Origin: Arthrobacter livingstonensis
GTDB taxonomy: Bacteria; Actinomycetota; Actinomycetes; Actinomycetales; Micrococcaceae
NCBI RefSeq assembly: GCF_003219815.1
Contig: NZ_QJVD01000012.1
Span: 1 to 64,000, forward strand
Direction of reading: 5' to 3'
DNA: 64,000 nucleotides
Shown: positions 15,864 through 22,924 of the stretch, one piece after another
Layout of the letters: each line of letters begins with the position of its first letter
How positions within the stretch are numbered: the first letter of the stretch is position 1
Translations under genes and position numbers: made by a program
The notes under the pieces: model-generated
Told to the model about the DNA's origin: nothing
Database searches by the model: none
The model's input: only the letters and a program-made list of their open reading frames with translations

Positions 15864-16445
15864 CTAGTCCAGAACAATGCCAAAATCGGTGGCGATGCCG
15901 TGCAGGCCACTGGCGTAGCCCTGGCCCACGGCACGGAACTTCCATTCGGCACCGTTGCGGTAGATCTCGGCAAAGACCATTGACGTTTCGGAGGCGGCGT
16001 CCTCGGACAGGTCGTAGCGGACGATCTCCTGGTCGGTGTGCTGGTTGACCACGCGGCAGAAGGCCTCGCGGACCTGGCCGAAGTTCTGGTGGCGGGCATC
16101 GGCCTGGTCGATGGAGACCACAATGACGACGCGTTCGACCTCGGCCGAGACCGTATCGAGCTTGATCAGGATCTGCTCGTCGTCGCCCTCGCCCTCGCCG
16201 GTGCGGTTGTCGCCCTGGTGGACAACGGAGCCGTCCTTGGCTTCGAGCTGGTTGTAGAAGATGAAGTCGTCGTTGTTGCGGACCTTGCCGTTGGCGCCGA
16301 TCAGGATGGCCGAGGCGTCCAGGTCAAATGCCTCCCCGCTGGTGGTGCGGGGGTCCCATCCCAGACCGACCATGGCCTGCTGCAGGCCCGGATCGGCCTT
16401 GGTCAGGGAGAGGTTGCTGCCCTTGGAAAGTGTCAAAGATGCCAT
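15864..16445 (-). CDS. terD: TerD-family calcium-binding stress protein (paralogue)
   Basis: A 193-residue TerD protein nearly the same length and sequence as the one at 15209: MASLTLSKGSNLSLTKADPG, FDLDASAILIGANGKVRNND, the acidic loop DNRTGEGEGDDEQI, and WKFRAVGQGYASGLHGIATD. All calcium-coordinating acidic positions are kept. Differences from its paralogue cluster in the mid-region (KLDTVSAEVERV versus DLAKIAADVDRV). Multiple TerD paralogues in one operon are normal for Ter systems and may form mixed complexes. The start has a GGAG-type site upstream (AAGGAGTCC). It is preceded by the more distant TerD-like gene at 16479, separated by 33 bp. Confidence 0.95.
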   Translation of the reverse strand: MASLTLSKGSNLSLTKADPGLQQAMVGLGWDPRTTSGEAFDLDASAILIGANGKVRNNDDFIFYNQLEAKDGSVVHQGDNRTGEGEGDDEQILIKLDTVSAEVERVVIVVSIDQADARHQNFGQVREAFCRVVNQHTDQEIVRYDLSEDAASETSMVFAEIYRNGAEWKFRAVGQGYASGLHGIATDFGIVLD

Positions 16446-16478
16446 GCGGTGGACTCCTTGTTTGAGAGGTATGGGTGG

Positions 16479-17069
16479 TTACAGGGATGCTGCGGCGGGC
16501 TGGATCAGGTCCATGACGGTACGGCCGTTCGCGCGCTCGCCGATGGCCTTGAAGGACCAGCCGGAGCCTTCACGGGAAACCTTCGCCATGATCATGGCGG
16601 TGTGCGTTCCCGAGTCGGTCAGCTGGAAGCGGGCCACCTCGGGGGAGCCGGCAGTGGAGTCGTCCACCAGGCGGCAGAACGCGTTCTCGACCTCGTTGAA
16701 GGTCTGGCGGCTGTAGCTGCTGATGACGAACACGATCTGGGTGACGGCGGCCGAAACACCGGCCAGGTCCACCAGGATGGTCTCGTCGTCGCCCTCGCCC
16801 TCGCCGGTCAGGTTGTCGCCGGTGTGCTTGGTGGAGCCGTCCTTGCTTTGGAGCTGGTTGAAGAAGACGGTGTCCACGGCCTTGCCGGCGGCGTCGAAAA
16901 AGATGGCCGAGGCGTCCAGGTCGATCTCGGCGGCCTTCTTGGTGCCGAAGAATCCGCGCTTCACCGGTGCGGCCGAATCCCAGCCGAGGCCCATGCGCAC
17001 CTTGGTGAGGGAAGCGCCGTCGTTCTTCTTCAGTGAAAGTGACTGGCCTTTTTGCAAGCTAAGTCCCAT
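16479..17069 (-). CDS. TerD-family protein, divergent TerF/TerZ-like type
   Basis: A 196-residue TerD-domain protein: MGLSLQKGQSLSLKKNDG, VRMGLGWD, then an insertion KRGFFGTKKAAEIDLDASAI not found in the other copies. Next come TVFFNQLQSKDGSTKHTGDN and the acidic loop TGEGEGDDETILVDL. The C-terminal half reads FCRLVDDSTAGSPEVARFQL and SGWSFKAIGERANGRTVMDL, and ends without the GYxTGLxGIAxD motif of the terD pair. Acidic calcium positions are retained. It lies 17 bp downstream of the DUF475 TerC-like gene and is the first TerD protein of the operon. Assignment to a specific letter (TerZ, TerF, TerX) is not attempted. Confidence 0.92.
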   Translation of the reverse strand: MGLSLQKGQSLSLKKNDGASLTKVRMGLGWDSAAPVKRGFFGTKKAAEIDLDASAIFFDAAGKAVDTVFFNQLQSKDGSTKHTGDNLTGEGEGDDETILVDLAGVSAAVTQIVFVISSYSRQTFNEVENAFCRLVDDSTAGSPEVARFQLTDSGTHTAMIMAKVSREGSGWSFKAIGERANGRTVMDLIQPAAASL

Positions 17070-17085
17070 GGTGGGGCCTCCTGGA

Positions 17086-18198
17086 TTAGTTGGAAAGTTG
17101 CTCTACTTTAGGTGAATCGTTGGTATTTAATCGCTTGTTGCGGATGATCGAGGAAATGAAGGCGGCGCCGATGAAGACCACGCCGATGACGCCGGTGACG
17201 ACCTCGTTGATTTCAATGCTGATGGTCAGCAGCAGGATAACGGACAGGGCGCCAATGGCCCAGTGTGCGCCGTGGTCCAGGTACTCAAATTCGTCCAGGG
17301 TGCCTTCACGGACCAGGAACACCGTCAGTGAACGGACAAAGATGGCGCCGATCAGGCCCAGGCCCAGGGCGATGATGATGGGGTCGGAGGTGATGGCGAA
17401 CGCGCCGATCACGCCGTCGAAGGAGAAGGACGCGTCGATGATTTCCAGGTACAGGAACAGCATGAAGGCCGCCTTGCCCACCGCCTTGCCCACGCCCTTG
17501 TTGGACTTCCTGGCAATTTTTGCCGACTCGGCGTCGGTGTCCTCGGCGTCGGTGTCGCCGTCCCCGTCGACGTCGAACATGTCGCCGAGGCCGTTGACGA
17601 GCATGTAGGTGACCATGCCCAGGATGCCGGCAATGAGCACATCAACTTCCTTGCCCGGACGGACCATGGCGGCTGAGGCGACGAGGACGACCAGGGCGAT
17701 GGCCATGGAGGCACCGTGCAGGCGGCCAATGAAGGCCAGCGGCTTCTCCAGGAAGCCGATCCAGCGGATTTCACGCTCCTCAAACATGAAGTCCAGGAAC
17801 AGCATGAGCAGGAAGACACCGCCAAAGGCGGCGATTTGCGGGTGGGCGTCGTGGAGCAGGTACGCGTACGTGCCCGGGGTGTGGATGTCGCCCTTTTCCA
17901 GGGCGAGCGAGACGGCCTGGACCGGGTTGAGGTTGGCCGTCACGCCAACAATCAGCAGCGGGAAGGCAATGCGCATGCCCAGAACGGCGATCAGGATGCC
18001 GACGGTCAGGAACATCTTCTGCCAGAACGCGCTCATTTTTTCCAGGATGCGGGCGTTGACCACGGCGTTGTCAAAGCTGAGGCTGACTTCCAGGACACCG
18101 AGGATGGCACAGAGAATAAGTGCCTCAAGGCCGCCGTAAATGAAGGCCACAACAAGGGCCACGGCGGTGATCCCAAAGGACCACCCAAAAGTTTTCAT
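17086..18198 (-). CDS. TerC-like DUF475 integral membrane protein, first gene of the Ter operon
   Basis: A 370-residue polytopic membrane protein with about nine hydrophobic segments. The TerC-type acidic signatures appear twice: LSFDNAVVNA near residues 43-52, and FSFDGVIGAFAI in the C-terminal half. Both lie within helices, as expected for metal-ion exporters of the TerC/Alx superfamily. Between the halves is a very acidic cytoplasmic loop DVDGDGDTDAEDTDAES, which looks like a calcium or other cation-binding segment. The ATG at 18198 (MKTFGWSF) is the common family start; GTG at 18204 is possible, and the upstream GAGGAG favours either only weakly. As the promoter-proximal gene it would anchor the cytosolic TerD/TelA complex at the membrane. 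Confidence 0.9.
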   Translation of the reverse strand: MKTFGWSFGITAVALVVAFIYGGLEALILCAILGVLEVSLSFDNAVVNARILEKMSAFWQKMFLTVGILIAVLGMRIAFPLLIVGVTANLNPVQAVSLALEKGDIHTPGTYAYLLHDAHPQIAAFGGVFLLMLFLDFMFEEREIRWIGFLEKPLAFIGRLHGASMAIALVVLVASAAMVRPGKEVDVLIAGILGMVTYMLVNGLGDMFDVDGDGDTDAEDTDAESAKIARKSNKGVGKAVGKAAFMLFLYLEIIDASFSFDGVIGAFAITSDPIIIALGLGLIGAIFVRSLTVFLVREGTLDEFEYLDHGAHWAIGALSVILLLTISIEINEVVTGVIGVVFIGAAFISSIIRNKRLNTNDSPKVEQLSN

Positions 18199-18320
18199 GA
18201 ACACGCGCTGACAGACTCCTCGAGAGTTCCCGGCCCACAAGACACGGGCGGTGACGGTTGGCTTCCAGCAACGCCCAATGGCCAAACGGTTTTAAGGCTG
18301 TGCGGCCATGAAGACTGTGA

Positions 18321-18370
18321 AGCTTTCATCAATTATCTCCAATTGCGCGACTTATTCCTAATGGAAAGCT
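18321..18370. promoter_or_regulatory. Divergent control region between the Ter operon and the HsdR-N-like gene, with inverted repeat
   Basis: The 337-bp gap 18199-18535 separates the two divergent starts. It is AT-richer than its surroundings between 18318 and 18370. There an imperfect inverted repeat pairs AGCTTTCAT (18321-18329) with ATGGAAAGCT (18361-18370), flanking AATTATCTCCAATTGCGCG. This is the best candidate for a shared operator/promoter. No known stress-sigma consensus could be assigned with confidence. The remainder to 18535 is GC-rich, with a CCCGGG-type hairpin near 18425-18445 that may lie in the leader of the rightward gene. Confidence 0.4.
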
Positions 18371-18535
18371 AACATTCAAGCTGGGAGAATGCTGATAGTT
18401 CTCGGGGCTTCCGGCGGACGCGCGCCCGGGCGGGATGCCCGGGGGACACCGTCATCCCGCCTGCATAACGACGCGGTTCACCGGGCGCTGATGCCAGGGG
18501 ACCGCCTTGAGGAATTGATTGAGGGGAATCGCAAA

Positions 18536-19651
18536 ATGGAACAAACCGAACTTGACGCCAAAACACTTGCTCGGCTCCGGGCACTGACCGCGTGGGCCGC
18601 GTCCGCTGCAGGAGCCGGCCTGAGCGTTCCCGCAGCACCACAGCTTGAATTGATTGCCGTGGCAAGGAGTGCCGAGAGTGCCGGAGTTGGGGAGACATTC
18701 GTCCTACGTTGGGCGGCAACCATGAATTGGCTGATGGGCCAGGCCGCGTTTGGTGTCGTTGACCCACACCTGCAGCTGCCAGAGGAACTGAAAATGCCCG
18801 CCGAACTGCGATTGGCCGTGGCGGGGCCGGGTGATGCCATGGCCTCCGGCCTCGTGGCCGCCGTCCCGGAGGCCACGAGGCCGGAGGCAACCATTCCGGC
18901 CGTTCCGGCCAAGTCAGCGCCGCGGGTTGCGGGGAAGGCGACTGTGCCGGCAAGCAAACTCCCCAAGTGGGAGCTCGCCGCCATGGAGCAGGTCCGCGAC
19001 GCCATCACCCATTATGCGAAGCCTTTGCAGGACCTTCGGGCCAGGGATGCCAACGAAGGCGACACCCGGTTGGTGGTCACGGACATGCTGTGTGAAGGGT
19101 TGGACTATGACAAGTTCCGCGACCTGACCACTGAATACATGGTGAAGCAGGACTTTGCCGACTACGGAGTCCGTATTGACAAGCAAATGGTGGCCTTCAT
19201 TGAGGTGAAGCGGATCAGCCAGAAACTCAACGAGCGCCACCTTCGCCAGGTGCAGATGTACGCCGTCAACGAAGGCGTGGAATGGATGGTCCTGACCAAC
19301 GGTGCGCTATGGCAGGCCTACCACCTCACTGGCGGCCTGCCGGTGATCGTCAACATGGCCTTTGAGATCGACCTCCTGGGTCCGGCATCGCTGGAAGAAA
19401 AGTCCCAAGCGATGTTCCTGCTGCATCGGGAGGCGCTGAAGCGACGGCGGATTGACGAAGTCTGGAAACACCGGGCCGTCACCGAACCGGGCCCGTTGCT
19501 CGGTCTGATCCTGTCCGAAACAATTCTCGACCAAATCCGCAAGGAAGTTAAGCGCCAGACCGGCATAACGACCACTGTGGAGGATCTCAGTGAAGCCATC
19601 AAGACGGGGATTGTCGATCCCAAGCTCATCGCCAAGCTGTACAGGTCCTAG
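18536..19651 (+). CDS. PD-(D/E)XK nuclease-like protein with type I HsdR N-terminal-like domain
   Basis: A 371-residue soluble protein. Residues 1-140 are an Ala-rich region of unknown fold. Residues about 150-300 carry a restriction-endonuclease-like core: DTRLVVTDMLCEGLDYDKF, TTEYMVKQDFADYGVRID (Asp near 215) and VAFIEVKR (Glu 223, Lys 225). This gives the D…ExK signature of HsdR-N/Mrr-like nucleases, followed by HLRQVQMYAVNEGVEWMVLT and NGALWQAYHL. No ATPase or HsdM/HsdS gene lies nearby, so it is not a type I restriction system. The ATG at 18536 follows GAGGGG with good spacing; the open frame from 18389 is not needed. The C-terminal segment (about 300-371) is polar and helical. Divergent pairing with the Ter operon suggests a role in stress or defence, but none is demonstrated. 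Confidence 0.8.
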   Translation: MEQTELDAKTLARLRALTAWAASAAGAGLSVPAAPQLELIAVARSAESAGVGETFVLRWAATMNWLMGQAAFGVVDPHLQLPEELKMPAELRLAVAGPGDAMASGLVAAVPEATRPEATIPAVPAKSAPRVAGKATVPASKLPKWELAAMEQVRDAITHYAKPLQDLRARDANEGDTRLVVTDMLCEGLDYDKFRDLTTEYMVKQDFADYGVRIDKQMVAFIEVKRISQKLNERHLRQVQMYAVNEGVEWMVLTNGALWQAYHLTGGLPVIVNMAFEIDLLGPASLEEKSQAMFLLHREALKRRRIDEVWKHRAVTEPGPLLGLILSETILDQIRKEVKRQTGITTTVEDLSEAIKTGIVDPKLIAKLYRS

Positions 19652-19677
19652 CCATCCGCCGTCGTAGACTGGCGGCC

Positions 19678-20682
19678 ATGACGACTGAATTTCTCCTGCC
19701 GACGGCCGAACTCCACCTGCACATCGAGGGCACGCTGGAACCGGAGCTGATCCTGGAACTGGCGGCCCGCAACGGCATTGCGCTGCCGCACCCCACCCTG
19801 GCGGATCTGCGGGCCCAATATGAGTTCACGGACTTGCAGCACTTCCTGGACCTGTATTACGCGAACATGGCCGTGCTGGTCACCGAGGCCGACTTCGCGG
19901 ACATGACCCGCGCCTACCTTCTCCGCGCCCAGGCATCCGGGGTGCGGCATGCGGAGATCATGTTTGACCCGCAGGCGCACCTTGGGCGCGGCATTCCACT
20001 TTCGACGGCGGTGCGCGGCATTTCCTCCGCGCTCGCTTCCAGCCAGGACGAGTTTGGCATCAGCACGGCATTGATTGCCGCGTTCCTCCGCGACCAATCC
20101 GAAGAATCGGCCCTGGCGGTGCTGGAGGAACTGCTGGCGATGGGGGCGCCCATCATCGGGATCGGACTGGACTCGGCGGAGGTGGGCAATCCGCCGTCGA
20201 AGTTCATCAGGCTCTTCGAACGGGCGCGGGCCGCGGGACTGCGGCGGGTGGCGCATGCCGGCGAGGAGGGTCCGCCCAGCCATGTGTGGGACACCCTGGA
20301 CCTCCTGGGCGTGGAACGCATTGACCACGGGATCCGGTCGGTGGAGGATTCGATGCTGGTCAGGCGGCTGGCCGCCGACCAGGTTCCGCTGACGGTCTGC
20401 CCGCTGTCAAATGTGCGGTTGCGCGCCGTGGACACCCTGGCCGCGCACCCCTTGCCGCAAATGTTGGCGTCCGGGCTCAACGTCTGCATCAATTCCGACG
20501 ACCCGGCCTACTTTGGTGGCTACATGGGAGAGAACTTTCAGTCCCTGGTGGCGGAATTTGGCCTTGATGTGGATGCGCTGGAGTTGCTGGCCGGGAACTC
20601 CATCCGGTCCTCGTTTGCACCGGAGGCCCGCAAGGCGCAGCTGCTGGCCGAACTTGCCGCCTGGCGGGCAGCGCGGGTCTGA
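19678..20682 (+). CDS. Adenine deaminase (adenosine deaminase-like family)
   Basis: A 334-residue amidohydrolase. Zinc ligands are visible as ELHLHIEGTLEPEL (His13, His15), AHAGEEGPP (His193, with the catalytic Glu196) and SDDPAYFGGY (Asp274). The motifs HIEGTLEPEL, MFDPQAHLGRGI and GLDSAEVGNPPSKFIRLFER follow the bacterial adenine deaminase branch (conversion of adenine to hypoxanthine plus ammonia) rather than true adenosine deaminases, which have a different segment after the first His pair. This is purine salvage in the cytosol. It starts 26 bp after the HsdR-N-like gene and could be co-transcribed with it, though no functional link is obvious. Confidence 0.88.
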   Translation: MTTEFLLPTAELHLHIEGTLEPELILELAARNGIALPHPTLADLRAQYEFTDLQHFLDLYYANMAVLVTEADFADMTRAYLLRAQASGVRHAEIMFDPQAHLGRGIPLSTAVRGISSALASSQDEFGISTALIAAFLRDQSEESALAVLEELLAMGAPIIGIGLDSAEVGNPPSKFIRLFERARAAGLRRVAHAGEEGPPSHVWDTLDLLGVERIDHGIRSVEDSMLVRRLAADQVPLTVCPLSNVRLRAVDTLAAHPLPQMLASGLNVCINSDDPAYFGGYMGENFQSLVAEFGLDVDALELLAGNSIRSSFAPEARKAQLLAELAAWRAARV

Positions 20683-20696
20683 CGTTCGGCGAGGGC

Positions 20697-20824
20697 GGGG
20701 CCAACCCGCGGTGCGAAGTGGTCTTTTTGCTGACAACGGGGCCAACCGGCGAACGCACCGACAAGATACCCCGTTTTCGCGAGTTGGCCCCTGTTTCGCG
20801 AGGACGGTGCGAAGATACGCCTGT
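20697..20824. repeat. Intergenic mosaic of direct and inverted short repeats
   Basis: The 182-bp gap after the adenine deaminase gene holds GGGGCCAAC twice (20697-20705 and 20738-20746), its inverse GTTGGCCCC (20783-20791), GGTGCGAAG twice (20710-20718 and 20816-20824), and TTTCGCGAG twice (about 20775-20783 and 20794-20802). The last is the reverse complement of the CTCGCGAAA core repeated at 5515 and 5551. Its look is that of a REP-like intergenic element. It lies between convergent genes and may also terminate transcription. Confidence 0.5.
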
Positions 20825-20864
20825 CCCGCGGGGCGGGCCGCGGCGGCAACTCCGCTGCGCCGGC

Positions 20865-21533
20865 TTAGCCGCGGGCCAGCAGGTGCCCGGCGGCCTCGGT
20901 GACGGGCACCGCCTGTTCCACCAGCAGGACCGCGCCGAGTCCGCACATGATGATGCCGCTGGCCAGGGTGATGCCACGGGCCGCGCCGGGGCGGGAGCGC
21001 AGAAGTTTGCGCGATCCGGCCGCGACCACGCTGTAGATGACCGCTGCCGAGGCGACGAACGCCAGCCCCAGAATGAGTGACTGCACCGGGACCGGGAAAG
21101 CGGCGTGCGGGGTGATGAACTGGGGCGTCAGGGCCAGGAACAGCAGCATGCCCTTGGGGTTGATGCTGCTGACTCCAAAACCGTTCAGGAACGCACCCAG
21201 GTGGGTCCCGGCGTCGGCCCTGGTTCCCGCGGCGTGCGTGGAGAAGCCGGCGCCACGCCAGGATTTTACCGTTGAGGCGCCCAGCCACAACAAGTACAGG
21301 GCGCCGGCGACTGTCAGCCACAGCAGCAGGGCCGGCACGGCCGTCATGAGCGCGGCGATTCCGGCAGCCAGCAGGATGGTGTGAAGGACGTAACCGCTGC
21401 ACAGGCCCGCGATGGCCGGGGCGAAGCTGCGTTCACGCAGTCCGGCCGCAATGGAGTAGGCCCAGTCCGGGCCGGGCGTACAGGTCAAGGTGACTGAGAC
21501 GATGAGGAATCCGATGAGCGCCTGCGGATCCAT
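20865..21533 (-). CDS. LysE/RhtB-family amino acid exporter
   Basis: A 222-residue membrane protein of the RhtB branch of the LysE superfamily. The N-terminal motif LTCTPGPDWAYSIAAGLRER corresponds to the TPGPxxxxxxxxGxxxG signature of that branch, and FLNGFGVSSINPKGMLLFLA is the second conserved block. Six hydrophobic segments are visible. The ATG at 21533 follows AGGAG closely and removes ten non-hydrophobic residues of the longer frame. It is divergent from an Lrp/AsnC regulator gene 104 bp away, a common layout in which the regulator senses the exported amino acid. Likely substrates are neutral amino acids (threonine, homoserine, leucine or similar); the sequence does not decide. Confidence 0.88.
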   Translation of the reverse strand: MDPQALIGFLIVSVTLTCTPGPDWAYSIAAGLRERSFAPAIAGLCSGYVLHTILLAAGIAALMTAVPALLLWLTVAGALYLLWLGASTVKSWRGAGFSTHAAGTRADAGTHLGAFLNGFGVSSINPKGMLLFLALTPQFITPHAAFPVPVQSLILGLAFVASAAVIYSVVAAGSRKLLRSRPGAARGITLASGIIMCGLGAVLLVEQAVPVTEAAGHLLARG

Positions 21534-21603
21534 GATGCTCCTGACAGGGAAGTAGTGATGCAAGCAAGCTTAGGGAAATAAATGCCAGAAGTGCTTGGCA
21601 ATT

Positions 21604-21621
21604 TGCCCTTGAAAATGGGCA
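21604..21621. promoter_or_regulatory. Inverted repeat TGCCC-N8-GGGCA upstream of the Lrp-type gene
   Basis: TGCCC (21604-21608) and GGGCA (21617-21621) form a short dyad around TTGAAAAT, 17 bp before the Lrp-type start and between the two divergent genes. The AT-rich centre with flanking inverted arms fits an Lrp/AsnC binding site that could control both genes. Assigned by position and symmetry only. Confidence 0.4.
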
Positions 21622-21637
21622 TTTGGGATAGGATCTG

Positions 21638-22096
21638 ATGGTGATTGACGCCATTGACAGAGAAATCTTGCGCAAGCTTCAGGATGACGGCCGCATGACA
21701 GCCACGGCGCTCGCCGCCGAGGTGGGCTTGACCGTGGCCCCGTGCCACCGCCGCCTGAAGGATCTCGAAGCCGACGGCGTGATCAGCGGCTACCGCGCCG
21801 TGATCGATCCGGCGTCGGTTGGCTTGGGGTTTGAGGCAATTGTGTTCGTCACGCTCGCCCAGGTGGACCGTGCCACCCTGGACAAATTTGAGGCCCTCGT
21901 GAGCGCCAATGTGCACATCACTTCCGCGCAGCGTCTCTTCGGGGACCCCGACTACATTTTGAAGGTCATGGCCGAGGACCTCTCCGCGTACCAGCAGTTC
22001 TTCGACAATGCGCTGACAGTGCTTCCCGGCGTGCAGCGCGTCAGCTCCACCCTGGTCATGAAGAACCTCAAACCCGGGTCGGGGCTCCCGCTGTAG
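21638..22096 (+). CDS. Lrp/AsnC-family transcriptional regulator
   Basis: A 152-residue regulator of standard Lrp length. The winged helix-turn-helix occupies residues 1-60 (DAIDREILRKLQDDGRMTAT, LAAEVGLTVAPCHRRLKDLE, GVISGYRAVIDP). The C-terminal RAM/effector domain runs from about 65 to 145 (IVFVTLAQVDRATLDKFEAL and GDPDYILKVMAEDLSAYQQF). The GDPDYIL motif is the usual ligand-pocket sequence. It is divergent from the RhtB-type exporter, whose expression it probably controls in response to an amino acid. GTG and ATG starts are close together at 21638; the ATG is used. Confidence 0.92.
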   Translation: MVIDAIDREILRKLQDDGRMTATALAAEVGLTVAPCHRRLKDLEADGVISGYRAVIDPASVGLGFEAIVFVTLAQVDRATLDKFEALVSANVHITSAQRLFGDPDYILKVMAEDLSAYQQFFDNALTVLPGVQRVSSTLVMKNLKPGSGLPL

Positions 22097-22160
22097 GCAA
22101 GAGGAGCTCCTTCGAAAGTGTTGCCGCAAAGCTGCCGCAGGCAGGGGGCGCCAGGGAAGG

Positions 22161-22880
22161 TCAGTGGCCAGTCTCGGCGAAGAACCACTCGATGTGCTCG
22201 CGCAGCAGCTGCGCGGCCAGCGTTCCGTCGCGGGCGGAGAGGGCGTCGAGAATGCCGTGGTGTTGGGCCCGCAGCGTCTGCACGACGGGACTCCACTGTT
22301 CGTCGGTGGTGACGGAGTCGCGCACGTAGCCCATGATCGAGAGCCGCAGTGACTCCATCATGGCGGACACGACGGCGTTGCCGGCCAGGGTGCTGAGCAG
22401 TACGTGGAACTGCGCGTCGAGGTCGTGGAAGGCCTCGCGGTCCAGGCCGGGATCGTCCATCAGGGACAGCAGCTCCCTGGCCCGGGCCAGGGACGGCTCG
22501 TCGATCGCCCTCTCCGTTGCCGCCGTGGCCGCCCATGTTTCCAGGAGGATGCGGGCCTGAACGATGTCGTCGACCGGCAGGTGCCGGCTCGCCACGTGCA
22601 GGCGCAGGGTCGAGGAGAGCCCTGCGGCCGGGTTGGAGATCAGCACGGCCCCGGAGTTCGGCCCCGATCCGACCGCCGTGCGGACCAGGCCCATGACGTC
22701 GAGGATGCGGATCGCGTCGCGCACGGATGCCCGTGAGATGCCGTGCGTCTCTGAGAGGGTGCGCTCGCCCGGGAGGCGGTCGCCGATGCGCAGCGTGCCA
22801 GCGCGCAGCTCGGCCTCGATACTGGCCAAGACTGCCTCATAGGCGCGCGGACCCGCGGCCTGACCCGTTTTATCTGTCAC
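22161..22880 (-). CDS. lldR: GntR/FadR-family regulator of the lactate genes (LldR-like)
   Basis: A 239-residue FadR-subfamily regulator. The N-terminal winged helix reads AYEAVLASIEAELRAGTLRI, GDRLPGERTLSETHGISRAS and VRDAIRILDVMGLVRT. The C-terminal all-helical FCD domain carries the metal/ligand His and Asp pattern in DLDAQFHVLLSTLAGN and AQHHGILDALSARDG. GTG at 22880 is taken as start because AGGATGGA precedes it. The gene follows lctP by 44 bp on the same strand. The TGGTC-N-GACCA palindromes in the lctP-lutA gap match the FadR/LldR recognition pattern, so it very likely represses both divergent transcripts and is released by L-lactate. Regulator identity is inferred from neighbourhood plus operator type. 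Confidence 0.9.
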   Translation of the reverse strand: MTDKTGQAAGPRAYEAVLASIEAELRAGTLRIGDRLPGERTLSETHGISRASVRDAIRILDVMGLVRTAVGSGPNSGAVLISNPAAGLSSTLRLHVASRHLPVDDIVQARILLETWAATAATERAIDEPSLARARELLSLMDDPGLDREAFHDLDAQFHVLLSTLAGNAVVSAMMESLRLSIMGYVRDSVTTDEQWSPVVQTLRAQHHGILDALSARDGTLAAQLLREHIEWFFAETGH

Positions 22881-22924
22881 GGATCCATCCTGCCACGGGC
22901 CCACGCCCTACACGTACATCTCTC

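Noticed and set aside
18389-18535. 49-residue N-terminal extension of the HsdR-N-like protein
   Set aside because: ATG 18536 has GAGGGG at good spacing. The extension is Arg/Gly-rich and lies in the divergent control region.
18536-19651. A type I restriction system
   Set aside because: Only an HsdR N-terminal-like nuclease fold is present. There is no helicase motor, and no hsdM or hsdS gene nearby.
20718-21080. 120-residue forward ORF after the adenine deaminase gene
   Set aside because: It spans the repeat mosaic and then runs antisense to the RhtB-type exporter; no motif and no ribosome site.
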